A stretch of DNA of 64,000 nt from NCBI GenBank assembly GCA_003194525.1, contig NBIV01000312.1, positions 1 through 64,000 of the forward strand. Reading direction: 5' to 3'. The number at the start of each line of letters is the position of its first letter. Position 1 is the stretch's first letter. The position numbers were made by a program, and so were the translations under genes. Positions 1 to 9,291 of this stretch are shown piece after piece. The stretch is from Gracilariopsis chorda. Lineage: Eukaryota > Rhodophyta > Florideophyceae > Gracilariales > Gracilariaceae. The notes beneath the pieces are model-generated. The model did no database searches, was not told the DNA's origin, and worked only from the letters and a program-made list of their open reading frames with translations.

Positions 1-103
1 ATGAACCAAATTTTTAGTACTTCCACATGCGTCTTAGATATTAATCAACTAGTTATACGTGATTTTATGCGACAATTGTAAGCCATACGAAAAGAGAAGG
101 GAA
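1..103 (+). mobile_element. 3' end of an upstream copy of the tandem Copia element
   Basis: The first 81 bases encode the same pol carboxy end that closes the copies ending near 6183 and 12288, including the TAA stop at 79-81. They are followed by the same purine-rich tract and LTR start. The window therefore opens inside a further copy of the array described below, and the array continues to the left of the window. Only this tail is visible, so nothing can be said about the state of that copy. Confidence 0.9.
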
Positions 104-121
104 TGTGAGGATAAAGCTTCG

Positions 122-231
122 CTCACCGTCCTTGTCAGACGGTGAGGAAGAAGGAGATGGAGTGGACCATCTCACCATCCTTGGGGATGGTGAGAAAGCG
201 TCCTGCCTTCTCACCATCCCCGAGGATGGTG
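122..231 (+). repeat. Three consecutive stem-loops in the LTR
   Basis: Stem 1, 122-146: CTCACCGTC pairs with GACGGTGAG around a 7-nt loop. Stem 2, 171-194: CTCACCATCC pairs with GGATGGTGAG around a 4-nt loop. Stem 3, 210-231: CACCATCC pairs with GGATGGTG around a 4-nt loop. They lie upstream of the TATA box, so they are in the U3 part and may be protein-binding palindromes or a 3' end RNA structure. The same set is found in all three LTRs. Function is not known. Confidence 0.75.
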
Positions 232-314
232 ATGTCTGCTTACAATGCCGCATTCATGCGAGCATGTTAGGACTCTAACTACCGAGAAAGACGACTAGCG
301 TCTTTCTCTCTGAG

Positions 315-321
315 TATAAAA
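315..321 (+). promoter_or_regulatory. TATA box in LTR 1
   Basis: TATAAAA in a GA-rich context, conserved at the same place in LTR 2 (6420-6426) and LTR 3 (12524-12530). It is the likely core promoter of the Copia genomic RNA. Confidence 0.7.
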
Positions 322-519
322 GGAGGGAACAGAGCTCGGCCTTTGCCTCTCGTCTGTTCCCCAACCCATTATTATCATCAACTCTACCTCTTCAAGCAAA
401 GGAATCATCCTTTTTGGGCCGCCCCTAGCTACCACTACAGGCCGCCCTTTTTTTAAACGTATTATTTCACGACATTCCGGAATTATCCGTGGATAATCGT
501 CGATTTTTACCGTTTCCAA

Positions 520-639
520 GTAAGTCATTCGACATCTAAAGAATTGAAAAATTCTGTTGGTACTGATTACGCGTTGTTAACCAATACGTATAAGACGTAA
601 TTACTAACCACACATTTTTTCTAAATTATATTCTTTTAG
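520..639 (+). other. Candidate leader intron, array copy 1
   Basis: A 120-nt segment beginning GTAAGT and ending TTTTAG, with TACTAAC about 31 nt before the end. The same three signals stand at the same spacing in copy 2. Copia-type elements are known to splice their RNA, so this fits the family. See the copy 2 entry. Confidence 0.6.
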
Positions 640-3600
640 TGTCCAATCAGCATATAACTACAGTGGCTCGTAAACAGCCAGGCACTGTTTTTATTTATAA
701 TTCAATCTATCCTACGGTAACCGTAGAGCACCCAGCCTCCCCGCATCGTCACCACTTGCTGTACTACCAGCGCCACCAACCAATCAGCAACGACCGAACA
801 TATTGGACCATCTGACCCCTTCAGAAGTGGAAAGTGAATCAGAACCGGGCCACCGCTCAACTACATCCAGCCGCAAACCGCCAAGTGTCTTTGACCTTGA
901 AGCCGAAGAAATACCAGTGCCTCGCCGCCGCCAACACACACAAGTGCCAGTGCAGCCGAGCACCAGTGGCATACAGAAGCTCCGCAGGAAAAAGGCCAAG
1001 TGTTTGGCTGACCAATTGCAACCAAAGAAGAAGACCACGCGTGTGGCTCGTGCCAAACGCTTCTGCACATTGTGCAAAATTCAGTGCAACAGTGCAAAAA
1101 CCTTTTTTGACCACTGTCAGTCTAAAACACACCGCAACCGCGTGCAGTGTAAGCGTACTCCGCCTTACTGTGCTACCTGTAAGCGCTCATTTGAGTCGCA
1201 TCATCATTTGAACCGCCACAAAAACGGCAAAGCACACTTCAAAGTGCTCTACAATCAAAATTTAAAAAAAATAAATAGTTGTGCTTTTGCGTATTACTCT
1301 ACGATTAGTAACCAATACCAATAGGCTAATTGTGTACGATTAAAGCTTAGTTAAACACAGTACTCTATTCTATTAGCATACAAAACACTGTAGTAATTTG
1401 TTTAGTTCATCATGCCGCCACTTAACGGAAATTTTACTACCAATGTTAGGTATGCAAATCAGCAACAACGACAATTTATCGAATTTATTAAGAATATTCA
1501 GGAAAACAATACCCAAGCAGAGCCTGCTCAAGTAATCGAACTTCTGAGAACTGAATACCCTCCAGATAAGCTACTCACTTTTACAATTTTAAGTAATGGA
1601 TTGCTTATGCGTAAGTTTGCAAAGTTTTAGAGAAGATCGTGGAATTAGTCTCGCAGAACATGAAAGCGGTCACCTCTTAAAAAGAATTGCCAAAACAATT
1701 TTTGAGGAGTCTCATTTAGAAGATGCTTTCACTGCTATAGATTTATTCGAGCAAACGCCGGCACCTGCTCCGCCTACCCGACAGCAACCACAGAGATTTG
1801 CAGACGTCGAAGAAGAAACTGAGGTTGAGCAACAACGGGAGCTCTCACCTCCGAAACGCGTGAATGAGCAAAATCGCCAACGCCAGCCATGGCGTGCTCA
1901 CAACGCTACCAATGAGCCACAAACGAACTTTGGAGACAGCCGAGACAGGATAGCTCACTATATTGCGTCTCGTTTCAAAGATCAATCGTCTAAATTTTCA
2001 GGAGCCCTTGGTGAATGTTGGGAGGAATTTCTGAGCGAATATAATTATGCCGCTCTAGATTACAATCTATCCAACCATCAACGACTCCAATATTTACACC
2101 ACCTTTTGCGTGGAAACGCGAAGCGTTTTTACGTACAAAGCGTTGATGGCAGAGTGCGAAGTTTCAGGGAAGCTTCAGCAGTAATGGAAAAGGAATAATT
2201 CTCTTTCCCGTCAGAACCGCATTGCTGCCTATTTACGTAACTTACGAATCCAAAAATTTGCTTCAAAGAGCTCTTCATTAAGCGACGCTTTGGAGAAACT
2301 CCACGAAGAAAATTCCGAAGTTGTCCCACAAGCCCTATGCACTGCCGATCGAGCGCAACAGAATCGAATATTTACAGAATGCTGTAATTGGTAATTCCTG
2401 GGCGCGAGATGCCTGCAGCAGGGCCAATGCAGGACTGATTAGTTATCATGAACTTTACGGTCAGTTGGAAGCTGCAATTCAACTCGATCAAGAAGAGAAA
2501 AATCGGTCGCATGCGAGATCAAAAGAGTCTTCAGTTGGACTCACTTTCCACCGACGATTTTCAGAACTCTGACACGAGTGGAACGTTTCTATGCTGGCCA
2601 ATCCTGATACGTACGTCACCCGCATTCCACAAAACCGGACAAACTTTCGTCAATCCAAAAGCAGACGAAAATGTTACCTGTTGAATTGTGGTAAATTCGG
2701 ACATGTTGTTGCCTGAATGCAGGCAACGCAAGGACCTCACCAGCAATGCCGCTAACCGTGTGCAATATTTGCAAACGCAACGGCTATAAGGATCAGAACA
2801 AGGCTTTAAAACCGTGTCCTGTAATGAAATCTGCCAACAGCTCGAAGAGTCCAGTGATTCCGATGAATTCGAAAGCGCGAAACATTCTTTGCTTGCAACG
2901 GCGAGCAGATGTAATTGCAGACACGAAAACTCTGATCCTTCCGAACAATTCTTTGCATCTAATTTTGGAACGCAGAGTAGCGAACCTTCCCTCTCGAATT
3001 GCTTGAGGATTTTTAACTGGGAGTACTAAACGATTTCTGCCGTAGTGCTCCTCCAAGCAGCAGAACAAGAAAGGACCAGACAAGTCTCCAATGGCTCACC
3101 TCGAATCATTCGTTTTTGTACACGAAAGCAAGCACGATACAGTTCACGAACACCTCGTTGGAACCTTGTTGAATATTCACAACATGAAGACAAGCTCATT
3201 CGAGAAGAAACCGACGCGAATTTCAAGGCGCACGTCTGGATTCTGGGCGCAAAACAATCTGTAGTAGGAAAACAACAAGCCAAGCGTACTGTAAACTTGT
3301 AGGCATTCCATTTAAGCTGAATCACTCCAACAAAGCTTTTAAATTTGGAGATGGCATATACTTCAGCCGTGAACCATGCAAGTACGCATTCCAATCCCTG
3401 GCAACACTTTTCTTCCACTTGAGATTGACGTCGTTGACGCCTCTGTACCTCTCTTATTGGACTCGATATCCTGGACTTACACGCTCTTGTACCTGACAAC
3501 GTGAAAACATGTTACTCAACAAGAAGTTCAATTGGTCGATACCAATCACGCGGAAATTACGGTCATAATGTACTTAGAAGGGACTTCTCTGAGATTCTTT

Positions 3601-6206
3601 ACACAAAACGTGAACTCCGAAAAATGCATATGCACTTCTACCATCCAAGCGCAAACAAGCTTTTCAACTTGATCTCCCGAGCAAAGCCAGAACATGCCAC
3701 GGTTGAGACCAGGAAACTCATTGAGCATATCTCAAAATCATGTGCCACGTGCCAACGTTTTACAACCCCGGCCACAGTCCTTTCCAAGTATCCATTCCAG
3801 GCAAAATAATATTCAACAGTGAAATTGCTTTGGATCTTATGTTCTTGGACAAAATGCCAGTTCTACACCTTGTCGACACACAAACGCACTTCAGCTCTGC
3901 AGTTTTCCTCAAGAGTCAGACCACCTGAAGCAATCTGGTACGCATTTCTCGGTTGTTGGGCCACATTATACACCGGCTATCCAGACAAGATGAGACTGGA
4001 TAAAGCCAGACAATTCACATCCGCTCGATGGAAAGAACTGACAAGCATGGCTGGAATCACCTTACAGTTCTCAGGCGTTGAAAGTCATAATTCCCTTGGA
4101 ACCGGTGAACGGTATCATGGACCCTTACGTCGTATCTACCAAAGGATTCGATATAGCGAGCCCGATGTCCCCATCGCCTTAGCCCTTCGACTTGCTGTCA
4201 AGGCTATGAACGATACAATGAATCCCGAAGGACTTGTACCTTCACTACTCGTATTTGGAGTTCTTCCTCGCTTTCCACCGTTTAGCACAGAACTTCCAAA
4301 TCATGAGGAGCGAATGAGAGCTCTTCAAATCGCGCGCACTGAGATGGAAACCATCACTTCGGAACTTCGTTTGCGCCATGCAATCGTCGCTCGCATTCCA
4401 TCTGCCGCATCAACAAGCTTGAAAGTTGGACAAGAAGTCTAGTTTATCGAGAAGATTTGAAGCCAATAAAATGGACTGGACCCTATAAAATTGTAAGAAT
4501 TGATAACAAACAAGTCTTTATCAATCGCAATGGTGAAACAGTCCAACATTCTATTGCGCAGGTCAAACCTTTTCATCGTGACGAACTAATGGACAACCTT
4601 CATACTTGTCTCGAACCAATACTTCCTGGTGATTTTGAACTTTATGATGTTCAATTCACTGAAGTGTTAGGTCCTTCCGATCACCGTCGGAACCTACCAG
4701 CATTCAGTGAAGCTAAACGAAAAGAGATGGCAGGATTAATATCGCGTGGAACGTGGAAAGTCATTAGACAAGACGAAGTGTCAGAAGACGCCAATATCCT
4801 CACTGGCCGCTTTGTGCTCGCCATCAAGAATCCTGAGACTGATGAAGAGATATTTAAAGCCAGATTTGTCGCCCAAGGGCACAAAGATCCAGAAAAAAGC
4901 TTTTCTAGTGCACAATTCGCCTAATCTAAGACAATATTCAACCCGAATTCTCGTTACCGTCGCCGCTATTCTTGGATATAGAGTATGGAACACAGATGTT
5001 CGTCAAGCATACTTGCAATCCGCACAGAAGCTAATGCGTAAAGTATACCTGAAGCCTCCAAAAGAACTGGAACTTCCAGCACACATGTTGTTGGAACTTC
5101 TCCGCCCTCTTTATGGACTCTCAGGCTCTGGAGACTATTGGTACAGAACAATAACAACTCATCTGAAAGAAGACCTAGGAATGACCCCGACGAAAGGAGA
5201 TCTGTCACTGTTTATGAAACACGAACAGGCAAAGCTCATTGGCTTAACCGGTGTTTACGTAGATGACCTCCTTCAATGCGGAACCGATCAATTCCTGCAA
5301 CAGGCAAAGCTCACCCTTCAGAAGTTTGAATCAAAGGACTTAGAAATGGATTCCGCTTTATTTGCAGGCGTAAGAGTACGCAAAACCGATAACAGATTTT
5401 CACTAAGTCAGGAACATTAATGCCAAACGATTGCGAATTCTTCCAAAAGATTGCACCTTCTCTGATTTCCGTTCATTGAGACATAAACTTGCTTGGTTGA
5501 CCCACACGCGACCAGATATTTGCTGTGCTGTCAACATGGCTGCCCAAGTTACGGAACAATCTTTCTCAAGCGAAGATGTAAAGAACATCAACAAAGTCGT
5601 AAAAACATATTCAGCAAAGTCAAAATGTAAATCTGAAATATGTGAAACTTGATATCAATTCACTCCGCCTCAAGGTATATTCCGATTCATCATTTGCCAA
5701 CAATGCATACAATTCATCCCAGATTGGATTCATTATTCTTCTCGTGGACAAGTTCGATAATTGCAATATTCTTCATTTCTCAAGTCACAAAAGCCAGCGC
5801 GTTACCAGATCCGTTTTAGGAGGAGAGCTATACGCATTTGCAGATGCATTCGATATAGCTTACGTTATCAAACATGACTTAGAGTCAATAATTGGGAAGA
5901 AAATTCCAATCACAATGCTTACTGACTCAAAAAGTTTATTCGACGTAATAACAAAAAGCTCATCGACATCTGAAAAGCGACTAATGATCGACATTTCTGC
6001 AGTTCGTGAAGCCTACTCGAACCACGAAATTTCCGATGTTGGGTATATCACCTCCGCCAACAACCCCGCCGATTGTTTTACCAAAGTTAAGAACTGTGAT
6101 GCTATGAACCAAATTTTTAGTACTTCCACATGCGTCTTAGATATTAATCAACTAGTTATACGTGATTTTATGCGACAATTGTAAGCCATACGAAAAGAGA
6201 AGGGAA

Positions 6207-6581
6207 TGTGAGGATAAAGCTTCGCTCACCGTCCTTGTCAGACGGTGAGGAAGAAGGAGATGGAGTGGACCATCTCACCATCCTTGGGGATGGTGAGAAA
6301 GCGTCCTGCCTTCTCACCATCCCCGAGGATGGTGTGATGTCTGCTTACAATGCCGCATTCATGCGAGCATGTTAGGACTCTAACTACCGAGAAAGACGAC
6401 TAGCGTCTTTCTCTCTGAGTATAAAAGGAGGGAACAGAGCTCGGCCTTTGCCTCTCGTCTGTTCCCCAACCCATTATTATCATCAACTCTACCTCTTCAA
6501 GCAAAGGAATCATCCTTTTTGGGCCGCCCCTAGCTACCACTACAGGCCGCCCCTTTTTTTAAAACGTATTATTTCACGACA
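6207..6581 (+). repeat. LTR 2 of the tandem Copia array (shared by copies 1 and 2)
   Basis: A 375-bp LTR, TGTGAGG...CACGACA, serving as the 3' LTR of copy 1 and the 5' LTR of copy 2. The purine tract precedes it and the leader of copy 2 follows directly. The few differences from LTR 1 and LTR 3 are mostly in homopolymer length. Confidence 0.92.
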
Positions 6582-6626
6582 TTCCAGAATTATCCGTGGA
6601 TAATCGTCGATTTTTACCGTTTCCAA

Positions 6627-6746
6627 GTAAGTCATTCGACATCTAAAGAATTGAAAAATTCTGTTGGTACTGATTACGCGTTGGTAACCAATACGTATAA
6701 GACGTAATTACTAACCACACATTTTTTCTAAATTATATTCTTTTAG
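6627..6746 (+). other. Candidate leader intron, array copy 2
   Basis: A 120-nt segment just after the LTR with a strong donor (A-A|GTAAGT at 6627), a perfect yeast-type branch sequence TACTAAC at 6709-6715, a T-rich run and the acceptor TTTTAG ending at 6746. The zinc-finger frame opens exactly at the acceptor and has no ATG of its own near there in the unspliced sequence, so its translation probably depends on this splice. The family is known to make spliced RNA. This is inferred from signals only. Confidence 0.65.
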
Positions 6747-7432
6747 TGTCCAATCAGCATATAACTACAGTGGCTCGTAAACAGCCAGGCACTGTTTTTA
6801 TTTATAAGTCAATCTATCCTACGGTAACCGTAGAGCACCCAGCCTCCCCGCATCGTCACCACCTTGCTGTACTACCAGCGCCACCAACCAATCAGCAACG
6901 ACCGAACATATTGGACCATCTGACCCCTTCAGAAGTGGAAAGTGAATCAGAACCGGGCCACCGCTCAACTACATCCAGCCGCAAACCGCCAAGTGACTTT
7001 GACCTTGAAGCCGAAGAAATACCAGTGCCTCGCCGCCGCCAACACACACAAGTGCCAGTGCAGCCGAGCACCAGTGGCATACAGAAGCTCCGCAGGAAAA
7101 AGGCCAAGTGTTTGGCTGACCAATTGCAACCAAAGAAGAAGACCACGCGTGTGGCTCGTGCCAAACGCTTCTGCACATTGTGCAAAATTCAGTGCAACAG
7201 TGCAAAAACCTTTTTTGACCACTGTCAGTCTAAAACACACCGCAACCGCGTGCAGTGTAAGCGTACTCCGCCTTACTGTGCTACCTGTAAGCGCTCATTT
7301 GAGTCGCATCATCATTTGAACCGCCACAAAAACGGCAAAGCACACTTCAAAGTGCTCTACAATCAAAATTTAAAAAAAATAAATAGTTGTGCTTTTGCGT
7401 ATTACTCTACGATTAGTAACCAATACCAATAG
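6746..7432 (+). CDS. Accessory protein with two U1-type C2H2 zinc fingers (extra Copia ORF)
   Basis: An open frame of about 228 codons ahead of gag, ending in TAG. The first 130 residues are low-complexity, rich in P, S, T and E. Basic clusters (RRKKAK near 117; KPKKK and RVARAKR near 129-141) could act as nuclear signals. Two zinc fingers follow, both with spacing CX2CX12HX5H: C143, C146, H159, H165 and C178, C181, H194, H200. That spacing is typical of U1 snRNP C, JAZ/ZNF346 and related fingers that bind RNA, often double-stranded. An RNA-binding or RNA-export role for the element transcript is therefore plausible, but this is inference. I know of no Ty1/Copia family that normally carries such a gene. 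It is separated from gag by about 87 bp. The array copy 1 version (up to 1324) is close to identical. The start is uncertain because it appears to lie across the leader splice. Confidence 0.8.
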   Translation: MSNQHITTVARKQPGTVFIYKSIYPTVTVEHPASPHRHHLAVLPAPPTNQQRPNILDHLTPSEVESESEPGHRSTTSSRKPPSDFDLEAEEIPVPRRRQHTQVPVQPSTSGIQKLRRKKAKCLADQLQPKKKTTRVARAKRFCTLCKIQCNSAKTFFDHCQSKTHRNRVQCKRTPPYCATCKRSFESHHHLNRHKNGKAHFKVLYNQNLKKINSCAFAYYSTISNQYQ

Positions 7433-7519
7433 GCTAATTGTGTACGATTAAAGCTTAGTTAAACACAGTACTCTATTCTATTAGCATACAAAACACTGTA
7501 GTAATTTGTTTAGTTCATC

Positions 7520-9124
7520 ATGCCGCCACTTAACGGAAATTTTACTACCAATGTTAGGTATGCAAATCAGCAACAACGACAATTTATCGAATTTATTAAG
7601 AATATTCAGGAAAACAATACCCAAGCAGAGCCTGCTCAAGTAATCGAACTTCTGAGAACTGAATACCCTCCAGATAAGCTACTCACTTTTACAATTTTAA
7701 GTAATGGATTGCTTATGCGTAAGTTTGCAAAGTTCTTAGAAGATCGTGGAATTAGTCTCGCAGAACATGAAAGCGGTCACCTCTTAAAAAGAATTGCCAA
7801 AACAATTTTTGAGGAGTCTCATTTAGAAGATGCTTTCACTGCTATAGATTTATTCGAGCAAACGCCGGCACCTGCTCCGCCTACCCGACAGCAACCACAG
7901 AGATTTGCAGACGTCGAAGAAGAAACTGAGGTTGAGCAACAACGGGAGCTCTCACCTCCGAAACGCGTGAATGAGCAAAATCGCCAACGCCAGCCATGGC
8001 GTGCTCACAACGCTACCAATGAGCCACAAACGAACTTTGGAGACAGCCGAGACAGGATAGCTCACTATATTGCGTCTCGTTTCAAAGATCAATCGTTTAA
8101 ATTTTCAGGAGCCCTTGGTGAATGTTGGGAGGAATTTCTGAGCGAATATAATTATGCCGCTCTAGATTACAATCTATCCAACCATCATCGACTCCAATAT
8201 TTACACCACCTTTTGCGTGGAAACGCGAAGCGTTTTTACGTACAAAGCGTTGATGGCAGAGTGCGAAGTTTCAGGGAAGCTTCAGCAGTAATGGAAAAGG
8301 AGTATAATTCTCTTTCCCGTCAGAACCGCATTGCTGCCTATTTACGTAACTTACGAATCCAAAAATTTGCTTCAAAGAGCTCTTCATTAAGCGACGCTTT
8401 GGAGAAACTCCACGAAGAAATTCCGAAGTTGTCCCCACAAGGCCCTATGCACTGCCGATCCGAGCGCAACAGAATCGAATATTTACAGAATGCTGTAATT
8501 GGTAATTCCTGGGCGCGAGATGCCTGCAGCAGGGCCAATGCAGGACTGATTAGTTATCATGAACTTTACGGTCAGTTGGAAGCTGCAATTCAACTCGATC
8601 AAGAAGAGAAAATCGGTCGCATGCGAGATCAAAAGAGTCTTCAGTTGGACTCACTTTCCACCGACGATTTTCAGAACTCTGACACGAGTGGAACGTTCTA
8701 TGCTGGCCAATCCCGATACGTACGTCACCCGCATTCCACAAACCGGACAAACTTTCGTCAATCCAAAAGCAGACGAAATGTTACCTGTTGGAATTGTGGT
8801 AAATTCGGACATGTTGTTGCCGAATGCAGGCAACGCAAGGACCTCACCAGCAATGCCGCTAACCGTGTGCAATATTTGCAACGCAACGGCTATAAGGATC
8901 AGAACAAGGCTTTAAACCGTGTCCTGTATGAAATCTGCCAACAGCTCGAAGAGTCCAGTGATTCCGATGAATTCGAAAGCGCGGAAACATTCTTTGCTTG
9001 CAACGGCGAGGCAGATGTTAATGCAGACAACGAAAACTCTGATCCTTCCGAACAATTCTTTGCATCTAATTTTGGAACGCAGAGTAGCGAACCTTCCCTC
9101 TCGAATTGCCTTGAGGATTTTTAA
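7520..9124 (+). CDS. gag: Copia gag protein
   Basis: An uninterrupted 534-codon frame. It begins at an ATG about 87 bp after the zinc-finger gene. The first 100 residues look helical; residues 110-160 are rich in P, Q, E and R and probably disordered. The middle part (about 185-300) has the aromatic-rich look of a capsid core. A CCHC knuckle, CX2CX4HX4C (C-W-N-C-G-K-F-G-H-V-V-A-E-C), lies near residues 423-436 (8786-8827) and would bind genomic RNA. The tail is acidic and serine-rich. The product should assemble virus-like particles in the cytoplasm. The gag frame differs from the pol frame, and about 170 bp separates the gag stop from the first pol ATG, so pol is either made by a recoding event or from its own start. 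I cannot tell which from sequence alone. Confidence 0.88.
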   Translation: MPPLNGNFTTNVRYANQQQRQFIEFIKNIQENNTQAEPAQVIELLRTEYPPDKLLTFTILSNGLLMRKFAKFLEDRGISLAEHESGHLLKRIAKTIFEESHLEDAFTAIDLFEQTPAPAPPTRQQPQRFADVEEETEVEQQRELSPPKRVNEQNRQRQPWRAHNATNEPQTNFGDSRDRIAHYIASRFKDQSFKFSGALGECWEEFLSEYNYAALDYNLSNHHRLQYLHHLLRGNAKRFYVQSVDGRVRSFREASAVMEKEYNSLSRQNRIAAYLRNLRIQKFASKSSSLSDALEKLHEEIPKLSPQGPMHCRSERNRIEYLQNAVIGNSWARDACSRANAGLISYHELYGQLEAAIQLDQEEKIGRMRDQKSLQLDSLSTDDFQNSDTSGTFYAGQSRYVRHPHSTNRTNFRQSKSRRNVTCWNCGKFGHVVAECRQRKDLTSNAANRVQYLQRNGYKDQNKALNRVLYEICQQLEESSDSDEFESAETFFACNGEADVNADNENSDPSEQFFASNFGTQSSEPSLSNCLEDF

Positions 9125-9291
9125 CTGGGAGTACTAACGATTTCTGCCGTAGTGCTCCTCCCAAGCAGCAGAACAAGAAAGGACCAGACAAGTCCTCCAA
9201 TGGCTCACCTCGAATCATTCGTTTTTGTACACGAAAGCAAGCACGATACAGTTCACGAACACCTCTTTGGAACCTTGTTGATATTCACAAC

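Larger units (their letters stand above)
104..474 (+). repeat. LTR 1 of the tandem Copia array
   Basis: A 371-bp repeat starting TGTGAGG and ending CACGACA, present three times (also 6207-6581 and 12311-12683) and nearly identical in all three. It is preceded by the purine tract AAAAGAGAAGGGAA, the expected plus-strand primer. A TATA box (TATAAAA, 315-321) lies about 160 bp before the LTR end, so transcription should begin in the LTR. Three successive stem-loops occupy 122-146, 171-194 and 210-231, all built from versions of CTCACCATCC and its complement. The near identity of the three LTRs says the family moved or recombined very recently. Confidence 0.92.
104..6581 (+). mobile_element. Ty1/Copia element, array copy 1 (broken)
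   Basis: LTR (104-474), leader with an intron-like segment (520-639), zinc-finger gene region (about 640-1324), gag region (1412 to about 3010), pol region with protease, integrase, reverse transcriptase and RNase H (about 3190-6183), then LTR 2 (6207-6581). The order protease-integrase-RT-RNase H is that of Ty1/Copia. It matches array copy 2 almost base for base but is broken, with roughly fifteen to twenty breaks. It is a fossil beside a copy that looks whole. Since LTR sequences hardly differ, the decay must be recent or partly an artefact of reading or assembling a tandem repeat. Confidence 0.9.
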
